Below the pieces are notes generated by a model. It searched no databases. It had not been told where the DNA came from and saw only the letters and a list, made by a program, of their open reading frames with translations. This document shows, piece after piece, positions 1-8,134 of a stretch of DNA of 64,000 nt. The stretch is taken from the NCBI GenBank assembly GCA_035652435.1, contig DASRDU010000099.1, forward strand, positions 124,001-188,000, given 5' to 3'. The stretch is from DASRDU01 sp035652435 (GTDB lineage Bacteria > Acidobacteriota > Blastocatellia > RBC074). The translations under genes were made by a program, and so were the position numbers. How positions within the stretch are numbered: the first letter of the stretch is position 1; each line of letters starts with the position of its first letter.

Positions 1-70
1 CCCGACCGGCTGGCTGATCCTGCACGACGCGACCAGACGGGCTGAGAAACTGGCGGAGGCCGAAGCCTGA
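1..70 (+). CDS. C-terminal end of an unidentified protein (partial)
   Basis: Frame 2 is open from the window edge to a TGA at 68-70 and encodes about 22 residues, beginning PTGWLILHD and ending in an Ala/Glu-rich helix-like tail. Its composition matches a real high-GC coding tail. It converges on the next gene, whose stop codon lies 25 bases away. The product cannot be identified from so short a piece. Confidence 0.45.
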   Translation, partial: PTGWLILHDATRRAEKLAEAEA

Positions 71-95
71 TGGGTTGTCAATCCAGCGAGCAGGA

Positions 96-1007
96 TCAAC
101 TGGCGCGCCGACTTGGTTCAAAAAGAGCCTCAATCGCAGAATGGTCACTCAGCCCCTCCTCTCGCAAAAAGTGCAAATATCCACAACGCACTGCATTAAG
201 TGAGCCTGAGGCAAAGATGTGATCGAAACGCCGCCCTTGTTTCCCATGTACGTAGTGACTGAATTCTTCGACCTCGTAGCCGTTCAAAGAGCGGTATACA
301 TCAGAAAGATCAAACTTCGATAGCCCTTCAAGTACGCTGCGTTCCCCGCTATCCCATCGAGCGTCTGTCCCTGCCCGGCCAGCAGAACCACGCCACCTTC
401 TTTTACCTGCGATCTCTCCATTCGAAAGTATGGATTGGCCCCACGTCACGATATATCCATCAGGCAGCTCTTTTTGTGGCGTGTTGAAATCACCGCACAG
501 GATGCGCGGGTGCTTACTATCACAGGCAAGGCGTGTGAAAATGCCTTCCAGCATTTCAATTTTCATCCAGCCATTACTTGAGCCGGGTGGGATATGAGTA
601 GTGTGAATTTCGATACATCCCCAAGGGCTGTCAATCAAAGCTGAAAGCACACGCTCTGTCCAAGGGACAGGGAAACCTGAAGGTGGGAGAGATTGTAAAG
701 GCCAGCGGCTGGCGATCAACTCTCCATACTGACGAGGGCCTTTCAGAAGGCTCGGATCGGGTACGAGATCAAAACTATCTATGCAGTGCCCCAAGCCGAT
801 GCGGTCAAGTCCCTCGCGCAGAGGTCGTGCTGTTTTGCTCCTGACTTCCTGGAGGGCTATTACATCAGGTTTATATTGAGTCAGTGCTGCGATTTGTTTA
901 TCCAGACATCCAACCCTGCCTGCTACATTCCAGGAGATTAAGTGCAAAGACGAGGGCCGGTCTTGTTCCCTGCTGATCCTCATTTTCCCGGGGTGGTCGG
1001 TACTCAT
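96..1007 (-). CDS. Endonuclease/exonuclease/phosphatase family protein
   Basis: This 303-residue protein carries the hallmarks of the DNase I-like (EEP) fold: ISWNVAG near the start (Asn27), LQEVRS (Glu54, metal ligand), LCGDFNTP in the middle (catalytic Asp/Asn) and SDHSAI at the end (Asp288/His289). Members hydrolyse phosphodiester or phosphomonoester bonds in nucleic acids, phospholipids or small molecules, and the substrate cannot be read here. There is no signal peptide, so it is probably cytoplasmic. GC looks lower than in neighbouring genes, which may mean it was acquired. It ends 25 bp from a convergent gene and starts 24 bp from the stop of the peptidase-like gene read on the same strand. 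Confidence 0.8.
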   Translation of the reverse strand: MSTDHPGKMRISREQDRPSSLHLISWNVAGRVGCLDKQIAALTQYKPDVIALQEVRSKTARPLREGLDRIGLGHCIDSFDLVPDPSLLKGPRQYGELIASRWPLQSLPPSGFPVPWTERVLSALIDSPWGCIEIHTTHIPPGSSNGWMKIEMLEGIFTRLACDSKHPRILCGDFNTPQKELPDGYIVTWGQSILSNGEIAGKRRWRGSAGRAGTDARWDSGERSVLEGLSKFDLSDVYRSLNGYEVEEFSHYVHGKQGRRFDHIFASGSLNAVRCGYLHFLREEGLSDHSAIEALFEPSRRAS

Positions 1008-1031
1008 GCTGTTTGGTCAACCTGCAAGGGG

Positions 1032-2588
1032 CTAACTGCCGTTATTACCCAGTTGAGCAATCAGTGCCCGCTGCCTGGCTGACAATTTTGGCGCGACGGC
1101 AATGCGCGGGCGGCCCGACCCGGTGGCGGTGCGCTCGATCACGAGGCCGTAAGGCCTGAGCGTTGTCGCCAGATCAATCTCGCGCGTGCCCTCGATGTTG
1201 TCGCTGATGAAGCGGTCGAAGTTCCCGGCCCGGCGTAATTCGGCGATGACTTCGCGGTTCCCGGTTTCGACACCGCGCCGGGCGTACTTCTGATAAAGCT
1301 CGCGGATCACATCCATCACATTCCTCTTCCCGTCACTCTGCCAGCGCAATTCCAGATCGTAGAGGCCCGCGACCAGCATGCCTTTGCGGTAGACCAATTC
1401 GTAATTCGCCAGGTTTGCAAACTTTTCGGGCGAGGCCGCGACCAGTGACAACTTCGCGCGTGCCGGGTTGAAGGCGTAAGCTTCGTATTCTTCATGGAGC
1501 GCGTCCAGATACTCGCGCAGGCTGATCAGCTTCAGCCGCTGCAAGGTCACGATCGCCACGTAGCGCGTGAAGCCTTCCCAGAACCAGTCGAAGTTTTCGC
1601 GCACGTTGAAGGTGCCGGGCAGGTAGTAATGAAACATCTCGTGCGCGAGGTGGCGCGAATAATGGGCGAAGGTGCGCGCCGGGTTGTCGTTGGCGTTGAG
1701 CATCATCACGACGGTGTGATGCCGCGTGAGCGCGCTCGACCGCAGCCCGGTCAGCGGGATCGGGTACGGCGCGAGCGTCACCAGAAAACGCTCATCGCCT
1801 TCGCCCGGGTTCAACCCGCCCATGAAAACTGACTGCTCGCGCGCGATACCTTCGACCAGCCGCGTCACCTGATCGTCGGTGAAACTCCACTCGCCGGCGA
1901 TGGCCACCCGCAGCTGCCTGCCGCTGACATTCAAGGTCTGTTCGCGCAGCCGGCCCAGGAAAAAGACGGCCCGCGCCGGGTCGGGGATTTCATAAGACCC
2001 GCCGCGCTGCTGTTCCGTGGTGGCGACCCGCCAATCGGGAGGGGCTGTGATTTTCAGGCTGACGCGGTCGGCTTTCTCACCGGAACCGTTTGCTTCGGCC
2101 AGGGACACGCGCGGCAGCAGATCATCGAGCAGCAGAAAGCCCTGCTCAGCGCCGAGCCCCGAAACCAGCGGATACCCGCCCGGATCGAGTGCGCGCGCCA
2201 GGCGCAATTCATAACTGATTGTGACGCGCTGCTCGCGGTCTGTCAGGTTGAGGAAATAAACGCCGAGTCCCTGGATTTCGGGCGACAAGGCATGGCCGTT
2301 TGAGTCGCTCGCTCTGAGCGAATAAACGCGCTCACCGAGCCGCTCGATCCCGGCGAACTCGTCGGTGAACTTCAACTGATGCCTGCCTTTCGGCAGCGTG
2401 GTCTGGCAGGTCACTCGCAGCGAACGGCTGCGCGGCTGGATGTCGGAAATCTCACAGGTCAGAGGGGAGCAGTAGGAGGTAGACAGTAAAAAGTAAAAAG
2501 TGGAAAGTAAAAAGAATGTGGGGGCTGAAACGCGGCGGGCGCGGAGAAAGTCACCATTCGCCGGATACTGACCATTGGGTTTCACCAT
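1032..2588 (-). CDS. Secreted gluzincin-like metallopeptidase (M1/M61-type)
   Basis: This 518-residue protein has a zinc-peptidase motif HEMFH at residues 316-320 and a second Glu in FWEGF (Glu338), the HExxH-x17/18-E arrangement of gluzincins such as M1 and M61. An N-terminal beta-rich region precedes it. The export signal is unusual: residues 25-39 form a hydrophobic stretch (FFLLSTFYFLLSTSY) encoded by a low-complexity DNA repeat. A Cys after it could be a lipobox-like site, but the context is poor. It overlaps the stop of the upstream DnaJ-like gene by 7 bp, so the two are probably translationally coupled. Peptidase class is fairly sure; substrate and family are not. Confidence 0.65.
   Translation of the reverse strand: MVKPNGQYPANGDFLRARRVSAPTFFLLSTFYFLLSTSYCSPLTCEISDIQPRSRSLRVTCQTTLPKGRHQLKFTDEFAGIERLGERVYSLRASDSNGHALSPEIQGLGVYFLNLTDREQRVTISYELRLARALDPGGYPLVSGLGAEQGFLLLDDLLPRVSLAEANGSGEKADRVSLKITAPPDWRVATTEQQRGGSYEIPDPARAVFFLGRLREQTLNVSGRQLRVAIAGEWSFTDDQVTRLVEGIAREQSVFMGGLNPGEGDERFLVTLAPYPIPLTGLRSSALTRHHTVVMMLNANDNPARTFAHYSRHLAHEMFHYYLPGTFNVRENFDWFWEGFTRYVAIVTLQRLKLISLREYLDALHEEYEAYAFNPARAKLSLVAASPEKFANLANYELVYRKGMLVAGLYDLELRWQSDGKRNVMDVIRELYQKYARRGVETGNREVIAELRRAGNFDRFISDNIEGTREIDLATTLRPYGLVIERTATGSGRPRIAVAPKLSARQRALIAQLGNNGS
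2476..2518. repeat. Low-complexity repeat encoding a signal peptide core
   Basis: On the plus strand this segment is built from short units such as agtaaaaagt and agtggaaagt in tandem. Read on the minus strand it encodes the FLLSTFYFLLSTSY hydrophobic core of the peptidase-like protein. Its AT-rich composition contrasts sharply with the flanking coding DNA, which suggests expansion or insertion of a simple repeat at the 5' end of the gene. Confidence 0.6.
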
Positions 2589-3370
2589 TCGTCAAATCGC
2601 TGATTGATCAGATACACAATATCCACGATCAGGACGACGATGGGCGGGTAAAAGAGTACGCTGAAGAAAAGGTTTTCGCCGGAACTCCCCAGCCCACTTT
2701 TGCTATGATCCTCGGTCAGCGAGCCGATCAGCATCCCCAAGCCAAGCGCCAGCAGGTACACGCCGCCGAAGACCGCACAGACGAAGCTGCGGGGGTGGGG
2801 CTCGGCAGGCTTGTTGTAGCGCATCAGCGAGATGAGTACCGGGCGGTAGGTATACTGATCGAGCAGGCGTTTCAGGTTTCGACCCAAGTGCCAGACGCCG
2901 ACCAGAAACATCGCGATCATCGCGAGCCGCCAGTAAAGGTTGGCGTCCTCAAAAATCTTGGGCTTGAGCCAAGCCGCTATCAGCGTCGAAAGGAATAAGG
3001 GGATGACGGTGAAGACGACCAGCCCCCGCGAGCGCGTCGCCTCTCGCTCACGCTCCAGCAACTCATTAACTATGCGGTCAATACGGGCCTTATCATGGGC
3101 GCGCCGGGCCGCGCGAACTCGCGCCGCGGCGCTGGCCGCGTGGCGTGAACTCGACGAAGAGAGATTCGTGCCGGTTCGGTCATAATAAGCGCGTTTCTGC
3201 GGGTCAATCAGCGTCTGATAGGCTTCAGTGATCCTGGCAAACTCGCGCGCGGCAGAATCAGCCGAATTCAGGTCAGGATGATACCTGCGCGCCAGGCGGC
3301 GGTAGGCGGATTTGATTTCGTTGGCGCTGGCGTTCCGGCTCACGCCCAGCGTTCGATAGAGGTCAGACAT
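2582..3370 (-). CDS. J-domain (DnaJ-like) membrane protein
   Basis: Residues 1-67 form a canonical J domain: YRTLGVS, an IKSAYRRLARRYHPD helix with the HPD signature, and a closing AYYDRTG. J domains stimulate the ATPase of Hsp70/DnaK. The remainder lacks the Gly/Phe and zinc-finger regions of true DnaJ. It has a basic linker and then about four hydrophobic segments (about residues 120-140, 150-165, 200-220 and 235-255), so it is a membrane-anchored co-chaperone-like protein of 262 residues. The stop overlaps the start of the downstream peptidase-like gene. The specific client is unknown. Confidence 0.85.
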   Translation of the reverse strand: MSDLYRTLGVSRNASANEIKSAYRRLARRYHPDLNSADSAAREFARITEAYQTLIDPQKRAYYDRTGTNLSSSSSRHAASAAARVRAARRAHDKARIDRIVNELLEREREATRSRGLVVFTVIPLFLSTLIAAWLKPKIFEDANLYWRLAMIAMFLVGVWHLGRNLKRLLDQYTYRPVLISLMRYNKPAEPHPRSFVCAVFGGVYLLALGLGMLIGSLTEDHSKSGLGSSGENLFFSVLFYPPIVVLIVDIVYLINQRFDEW

Positions 3371-3734
3371 CTTTCATCCGCAGACAAGCGCTGAATTGGA
3401 AGGCGATTGCTGTCATGCGTCCCCACGAAAAATTCAATTCCCACTAAACACCTGCCGGCCGAAGGGGCCGGAAAGCCTTAGAGGAAAGGACGTCAGGCAA
3501 GGGGGCGATCACACGAACGAGGCTATTTTACGCCATCCGATTCAGGTTTCAAGCGGGATGTTTGAAAGCCCCGCCGGGGCCGAAAACCAGGTTCGGGAAG
3601 CAATGGTTTCAGCGCCGTCCAGGGCCAGTGACAGGGTCATCGCAACCTCTCCTGGCGGGTCGTAAAATGAAACTCCGGCCGGCCCAATGACCATTGATTC
3701 AGGCCGTGATACTATCCAGGGCCGGGAGGTGAGT
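3371..3734. other. Intergenic region between divergent genes
   Basis: About 360 bp lies between the DnaJ-like gene (minus) and the FMN-binding gene (plus), so it should hold promoters for both. A GC-rich inverted repeat, ccggcc/ggccgg with a 5-base loop, lies at 3455-3471. No convincing coding frame or promoter was recognised. Confidence 0.4.
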
Positions 3735-4202
3735 ATGAGCAACAGTGACCACACGGCTTCAGTACGCATGTTAATGAATGCCGAAAGGCAAGGCGTCCTT
3801 TGCACGCTCTCGCGCAAATTCGACGGATGGCCGTTCGGCTCAGTCACTCCATACGCGCTGTCGGCATCCGGCGAGCCGATAATCCTCGTCAGTGATCTGG
3901 CCGAACACACGCGCAACGTGCGCGCCGACCCGCGCGTGAGCCTGTTCATTCAGGATTCCGCCGCAACGAACGACCCGCAGGCTGGTGCACGGCTGACGCT
4001 GATGGGCCTGGCTGTGCCCGTCGCTGAGGGCGAACTTGACGAAGCACAGCAAAGGTATCTGGAGCGCTTTCCCGAAGCGCGGCAGAATTTCCAGCTGGGG
4101 GATTTCACGCTCTTCAAAATTGAACTGAGGCAGGCGCGATTTATTGGCGGATTCGGTCAGATGTTCTGGCTGCCGCGGGAGGAATTTACTCTTCAACGCT
4201 GA
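3735..4202 (+). CDS. Pyridoxamine 5'-phosphate oxidase-like (HugZ-type) FMN-binding protein
   Basis: This 155-residue protein resembles the split-barrel flavin-binding PNPOx-like family. The pattern RQGVLCTLSRKFDGWPFGS, then a strand with ILVSDLAEHTRNV, then a VSLFIQD strand, is typical of the HugZ/heme-utilisation branch. It probably binds FMN or heme, but the reaction is unknown. The start at 3735 was chosen because gggaggtgag, an excellent ribosome-binding site, sits just upstream. An earlier in-frame ATG at 3687 lacks one. It lies alone, convergent with the TPR gene. Confidence 0.75.
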   Translation: MSNSDHTASVRMLMNAERQGVLCTLSRKFDGWPFGSVTPYALSASGEPIILVSDLAEHTRNVRADPRVSLFIQDSAATNDPQAGARLTLMGLAVPVAEGELDEAQQRYLERFPEARQNFQLGDFTLFKIELRQARFIGGFGQMFWLPREEFTLQR

Positions 4203-4336
4203 GCCTCACGCTCCCGTCCGAGCCGTCGTTCATCCCGACCGGGAGGGACTCACGATTAAACAGAAATGGCAGGCACGAGCGGCCTGCCGTTAATTCCTGT
4301 TTTGATATGGTGGAAATCCTTCGGAATGACTTTTGG

Positions 4337-4972
4337 TCAGAGCCCGATCTCCTCCAGGAGTTTGAGGAACTTTTCGTTGTCGAGGAATCGTTTGAATGAA
4401 GAGTCATTTCGGGGATTGGGAATATGTTCCCCGGGAATCATATTTTCCTTGTACTCGAAAGCCTTTCTCAGGCTGACGACTGCCTGATCAACGTCACCCA
4501 TTTCAGCGAAAGTGCAGGCGAGGTTGTAATGGAACATCGGGTAGGAAGGGTCTTTTGAAAGACCATACTCAAACACTGCTTTTGCTTCTTTCAGCTTTCC
4601 AGTGATCCCGTAAGACATCCCCAGGTTATCTACAAGCACCCTCCACAGTGTCTGATCCAGAATCTGATTCTTCTTCTCCAGCTCAAGAGCTTTCTGATAC
4701 CAGATAATGGCGTTTTTGAAATCGCGCTTGAGATAGAAAGCGCTCCCGCGCTCCAGGTATTCAAGACTTCTGGATGGATCATCGCTTTCGGGGGCGGCCT
4801 GACTGCCGGTCGCCGGATTCTTGTCAGCAGTTTTACCCGATTCCAGATCATCCGTGCTTAATTGCGGGACTTTTTTTCGCCCGGCGCCATCACGCTGCTG
4901 GGCCTGAGCCACACCTGTCAACAGTAATACTGAAGCTGCGACGCAAACCGCACATATGGTGAAATTCCTCAT
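4337..4972 (-). CDS. Secreted TPR-repeat protein
   Basis: This 211-residue protein starts with a clear Sec signal peptide (MRNFTICAVCVAASVLLLTG, cleavage near AQAQ). A charged linker follows, then at least two to three tetratricopeptide-like helix pairs, for example LERGSAFYLKRDFKNAIIWY and MFHYNLACTFAEMGDVDQA. TPRs are protein-interaction scaffolds, so it probably acts in the periplasm, partner unknown. GC is lower than in the neighbours. It stands alone, with about 330 bp of non-coding DNA upstream. Confidence 0.75.
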   Translation of the reverse strand: MRNFTICAVCVAASVLLLTGVAQAQQRDGAGRKKVPQLSTDDLESGKTADKNPATGSQAAPESDDPSRSLEYLERGSAFYLKRDFKNAIIWYQKALELEKKNQILDQTLWRVLVDNLGMSYGITGKLKEAKAVFEYGLSKDPSYPMFHYNLACTFAEMGDVDQAVVSLRKAFEYKENMIPGEHIPNPRNDSSFKRFLDNEKFLKLLEEIGL

Positions 4973-5298
4973 GGCTTCCTCCGATTTGAACAGAAATGGA
5001 TTCGAAAATGTCGTGGGGCGGGATGGCCGCCCGTAAAGTACAGTAACCTGATGGATGGGGCAAGCGGAATTTTGAAGGCAGGAAGCTGTTATCCAGCTGC
5101 CTCAAATTGTCGTATCGCCATCACTATAATTCCGGGTGACTTTTTGATCTGCATTTCAGCCTCCGGCAATGGCCTGCCTGATTGATGCTCCGGGGTGCCG
5201 CTTGCTGAATGAGTGCGCCCGGCGGATACTATCTCAGGCAGGAATCATTGTGGAGAGTGCGTTAACTGAATATTGTTTTGAAGAGGAGAATCACAACT
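4973..5298. other. Intergenic region between divergent genes
   Basis: About 325 bp separates the TPR gene (minus) from the bacilliredoxin gene (plus). It must hold both promoters, but no strong -10/-35 pair or hairpin stands out. The ribosome-binding site AGGAG for the bacilliredoxin is at 5284-5288. Confidence 0.4.
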
Positions 5299-5739
5299 AT
5301 GCCTTATTCTGAACTGTTGATTAAGCCGATGCGCGAAGACCTGACTCGCATCGGGGTCAAAGAAACACGCCGGCCCGAAGAAGTGGACGAGGCCGTGAAG
5401 AACACTCCGGGGACACTCATGATCGTGGTCAATTCGGTGTGCGGCTGCGCGGCGGGCAAGGCCCGGCCCGGCGTGGCTCTGGCGCTCAATCACCCGGTCA
5501 AACCGGATAACGCGATCACCGTTTTCGCCGGCGCCGACATTGAAGCGACCGAGCGCGCGCGCAGCTACTTCAAAGGCTACGCGCCGTCATCGCCGTCCAT
5601 CGGACTGCTGCGAAATGGCGAGCTGGTCTATATGCTGGAGCGGAGGCAGATCGAGGGCCGCGATGCGACGGAGATCGCGCGGGAACTGAAGACCGCTTTC
5701 GACAAGTTTTGCACGCCCGAGCAGGCCCGAGCGAACTGA
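5299..5739 (+). CDS. BrxA/BrxB family bacilliredoxin
   Basis: This 146-residue protein matches the YphP/YqiW bacilliredoxin family in length and pattern: MPYSELLIKPMREDLTRIGV at the start, then SVCGCAAGKARPG with the CGC redox motif (Cys48, Cys50), and an FKGYAPSSPSIGL segment. In Firmicutes these thioredoxin-fold proteins remove bacillithiol from oxidised proteins. Homologues outside Firmicutes may use another low-molecular-weight thiol. The start at 5299 follows an AGGAG ribosome-binding site; a TTG at 5278 in the same frame is less likely. It is monocistronic. Confidence 0.9.
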   Translation: MPYSELLIKPMREDLTRIGVKETRRPEEVDEAVKNTPGTLMIVVNSVCGCAAGKARPGVALALNHPVKPDNAITVFAGADIEATERARSYFKGYAPSSPSIGLLRNGELVYMLERRQIEGRDATEIARELKTAFDKFCTPEQARAN

Positions 5740-5825
5740 TCATTACGGCACCGCGGGCATGAGCCGGGCATCTTCGCCTCCCTTCGCTTACGCCCGCGGC
5801 ACCGCTCTTTCGCACTGCCGACAAG

Positions 5826-5855
5826 TTGACCCGTCCAATCCCTGAAAGCTACACT
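5826..5855 (+). promoter_or_regulatory. Candidate sigma-70 promoter for the M16-like/menG operon
   Basis: TTGACC at 5826-5831 and TACACT at 5850-5855 are 18 bases apart and lie about 60 bp upstream of the M16-like start codon. The fit to the -35/-10 consensus is fair but unproven in this lineage. Confidence 0.35.
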
Positions 5856-5913
5856 GTCACATCAGTTCTGATCTCCGACATTCGTCAACTGCCCGTGCAA
5901 CATTGCGAAGTTT

Positions 5914-7284
5914 ATGAAGTCCCTGAAATACACCATTACTTTCTGCCTGGTCGTTGCGCTCGTGAGCATTTGCGCGATACCAGCGCTGGCACAAAATGAC
6001 TCGAAGAAAAAGAAGGATGTCCAGTCCGAAGTCATTGCGCCCGCGCCCCCGACCCCGTTCAGCGGCGTGAAGCGTGACGCGCTGCTCAACGGGATGCAGG
6101 TCGTCTCACTGGCGCGGGCCGGTGACGGGCGTCTGCGCTGCGATCTGGTCGTCCGCAGCGGCGCGATGTTCGACCTCGTCTACAAGGCGGGTCTCGCGAA
6201 ACTGACGCAGGAATCGCTGCTCGCGGCGAACCCGAACCTGGTCGGCGAGCTGGAATCGCTGCAGGCGAAGATCGAATGGGGCGTGACGCCGGATCACACC
6301 TGGTTTCGGATTGATTCGCCGACGGGCAATTTCGCCACGGTGATGGAGATCATCGGGCGCCTGCTGGTGGTCGAAAACGTCCGTCAGGACGCCTTCAAGC
6401 GCGCGCAGCAGGCGCAGCTGGAAAAACTCAGACAGGGGAGCGCGCCGAATCCGGCCGAACGCGCCGATGCAAAATTCCTCTCCGAAATCTACGGCGACCA
6501 CCCTTACGGGCACAACGTTGACGGGACGGAGAAATCTGTCGCCAGCATCGTCTGGGCCGACGTTCACGATTTCTACCGGCGGTTTTACCTGGCGAACAAC
6601 GCGGTGGCCGTGGTCACGGGCGACGTTAATCAGGAACGCGCCCTCAGCGTTTTCAGGGCCTTCTTCGGCGGCTGGGTCAAGGGCGCCATCGTGCCGATGA
6701 CTTTCCGCCAGCCGCAACGCGTGACAACCCTGAAGCTGGTCAGGGTCGAGGCGCCTGAAATGTCCACGGTCGAGTTCCGCGGTGGGGTGATCGGCGTCAG
6801 GCAGGCTGACCCCGACTTTATCGCGACGGCCCTGCTCGCCCGCGTGCTGGAAGCGCGGCTCAGGAAAGACAACGGCGACCTTCCGGCAGGGGGTGTTTCA
6901 GTGAGAGCCGTGCCGCACGCGCTGGCCGGCCCGTTCTACATTGCGGCTTCAGTGAACGCCGACCGCGCGCCGGAATTTTCAAGGAAGGCGACCGAAAGCT
7001 TTGCGGCGCTCGCTACGGCCCCGTTCACCGCCGAGGAACTGGCCGCCGCCCGAGACGGCCTGAATGCCGAGTATGCAGCCCGCCCGATTGAAGATCAGTT
7101 GCGCGAAATCGAAACCTCCGCGCTGCCGCGCAATCATGCGCTCACTTTCTCGGGGCGCGTCACTGCCGTCACGACCGCCGATTTGCAGCGCGTCGCCAGG
7201 CGGTTGCTCGACGCCAACGCGCTGACGGTCGTGGTGCTGGGCCGGACGGGCGAGCAGTCGAAAGCCCAGACTTCAAACCCATAG
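5914..7284 (+). CDS. M16-family peptidase homologue, predicted non-catalytic
   Basis: This 456-residue protein has a Sec signal peptide (residues 1-26, ending ALAQ) and then the two-domain M16 (insulinase/processing peptidase) fold. It includes a typical HNVDGTEKSVASI..DVHDFYRRFY region and a C-terminal DLQRVARRLLD segment. The zinc motif HxxEH expected after GLA is replaced: GLAKLTQES (residues 92-101) has Lys95, Gln98 and Glu99 in place of His, Glu and His. It should therefore be inactive alone, like the partner subunits of M16 heterodimers. No active M16 gene is adjacent. Only 2 bp separates it from the methyltransferase gene downstream. Confidence 0.8.
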   Translation: MKSLKYTITFCLVVALVSICAIPALAQNDSKKKKDVQSEVIAPAPPTPFSGVKRDALLNGMQVVSLARAGDGRLRCDLVVRSGAMFDLVYKAGLAKLTQESLLAANPNLVGELESLQAKIEWGVTPDHTWFRIDSPTGNFATVMEIIGRLLVVENVRQDAFKRAQQAQLEKLRQGSAPNPAERADAKFLSEIYGDHPYGHNVDGTEKSVASIVWADVHDFYRRFYLANNAVAVVTGDVNQERALSVFRAFFGGWVKGAIVPMTFRQPQRVTTLKLVRVEAPEMSTVEFRGGVIGVRQADPDFIATALLARVLEARLRKDNGDLPAGGVSVRAVPHALAGPFYIAASVNADRAPEFSRKATESFAALATAPFTAEELAAARDGLNAEYAARPIEDQLREIETSALPRNHALTFSGRVTAVTTADLQRVARRLLDANALTVVVLGRTGEQSKAQTSNP

Positions 7285-7286
7285 CA

Positions 7287-8039
7287 ATGCCGTCGCGCCA
7301 GGAAATATTGCCGAACGCCGAAATGAACGTGCCGGGCAAGGGCCGGCACGTCCGCGAAATGTTTGCGGAGATCGCGCCGAGCTACGACCGGCTCAATCAT
7401 CTGCTCTCGGCCAGTGTGGACAAGCGGTGGCGGCGATTCACGGCTGAAAAGCTGCGCGACGTGCTGTCACGACCGGACGCCGTCGCTCTGGATTTATGCT
7501 GCGGCACCGGCGATCTGGCGCTCGTACTGGAACCGCAGGCGCGCGTCATCGGGTGCGATTTCTGCCACCCGATGCTGGTCCTGGCGCGCGACAAGGCGCG
7601 CGCTCGCCGGGCCGACGGACTCGCGCTCGCCGAAGCCGATGCGCTGCGATTGCCGTTCGGGGATGCGAGCTTTGACGCGGTGACAGTCGCATTCGGGTTG
7701 CGCAATCTGGAAAATATCGAAGGCGGGCTGGCCGAAATCCTGCGCGTCCTCAGGCCGGCCGGGCGCGCCGCGGTGCTGGAATTTTCGCGCCCCGTCGTGC
7801 CGGTCTTCCGCGAACTTTTCGAGTTTTACTTCACCCGCATCCTGCCGCGCGTCGGCGCTCTGGTCTCCGGCTCCGAAGGGGCCTACACCTACCTGCCCGA
7901 ATCGGTTCGCAACTTTCCCGATCAGAAAAAACTGGCCGCGATGATGCGGGCCGCGGGTTATTCGGACGTGCGTTATCACAACCTCTGGGGCGGAATCGCC
8001 GCACTTCACCTCGGCGAAAGGCCCGGGGCAGGCCGCTGA
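7287..8039 (+). CDS. menG: Demethylmenaquinone/ubiquinone C-methyltransferase (UbiE/MenG)
   Basis: This 250-residue class I SAM-dependent methyltransferase carries the UbiE/MenG signatures: VREMFAEIAPSYDRLNHLLS with WRR at the N-terminus, SAM-binding LDLCCGTGDLAL (residues 68-79), VAFGLRNLENIEGGLAEILRV, and YTYLPESVRNFPDQ near the end. It performs the final C-methylation of demethylmenaquinone, or the equivalent ubiquinone step, at the membrane. A menaquinone role is likelier if the host is an acidobacterium, but this cannot be decided here. The ATG lies 2 bp after the M16-like stop, so the genes are co-transcribed. An internal Met at residue 13 is an alternative start. Confidence 0.9.
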   Translation: MPSRQEILPNAEMNVPGKGRHVREMFAEIAPSYDRLNHLLSASVDKRWRRFTAEKLRDVLSRPDAVALDLCCGTGDLALVLEPQARVIGCDFCHPMLVLARDKARARRADGLALAEADALRLPFGDASFDAVTVAFGLRNLENIEGGLAEILRVLRPAGRAAVLEFSRPVVPVFRELFEFYFTRILPRVGALVSGSEGAYTYLPESVRNFPDQKKLAAMMRAAGYSDVRYHNLWGGIAALHLGERPGAGR

Positions 8040-8080
8040 AAAATAAGCCGGGAACCCATCCCCTTCCGGCGGACATCAGT

Positions 8081-8086
8081 TATAAT
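8081..8086 (+). promoter_or_regulatory. Possible -10 box upstream of tldD
   Basis: A perfect TATAAT lies about 50 bp before the tldD start, in the gap after menG. No good -35 is visible at the right distance, so the call is weak. It would give tldD its own promoter. Confidence 0.3.
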
Positions 8087-8134
8087 CCCCGGGTCCCAGA
8101 CTCTCCCCGATCATCAGCGAAAAGAGATTCCACA

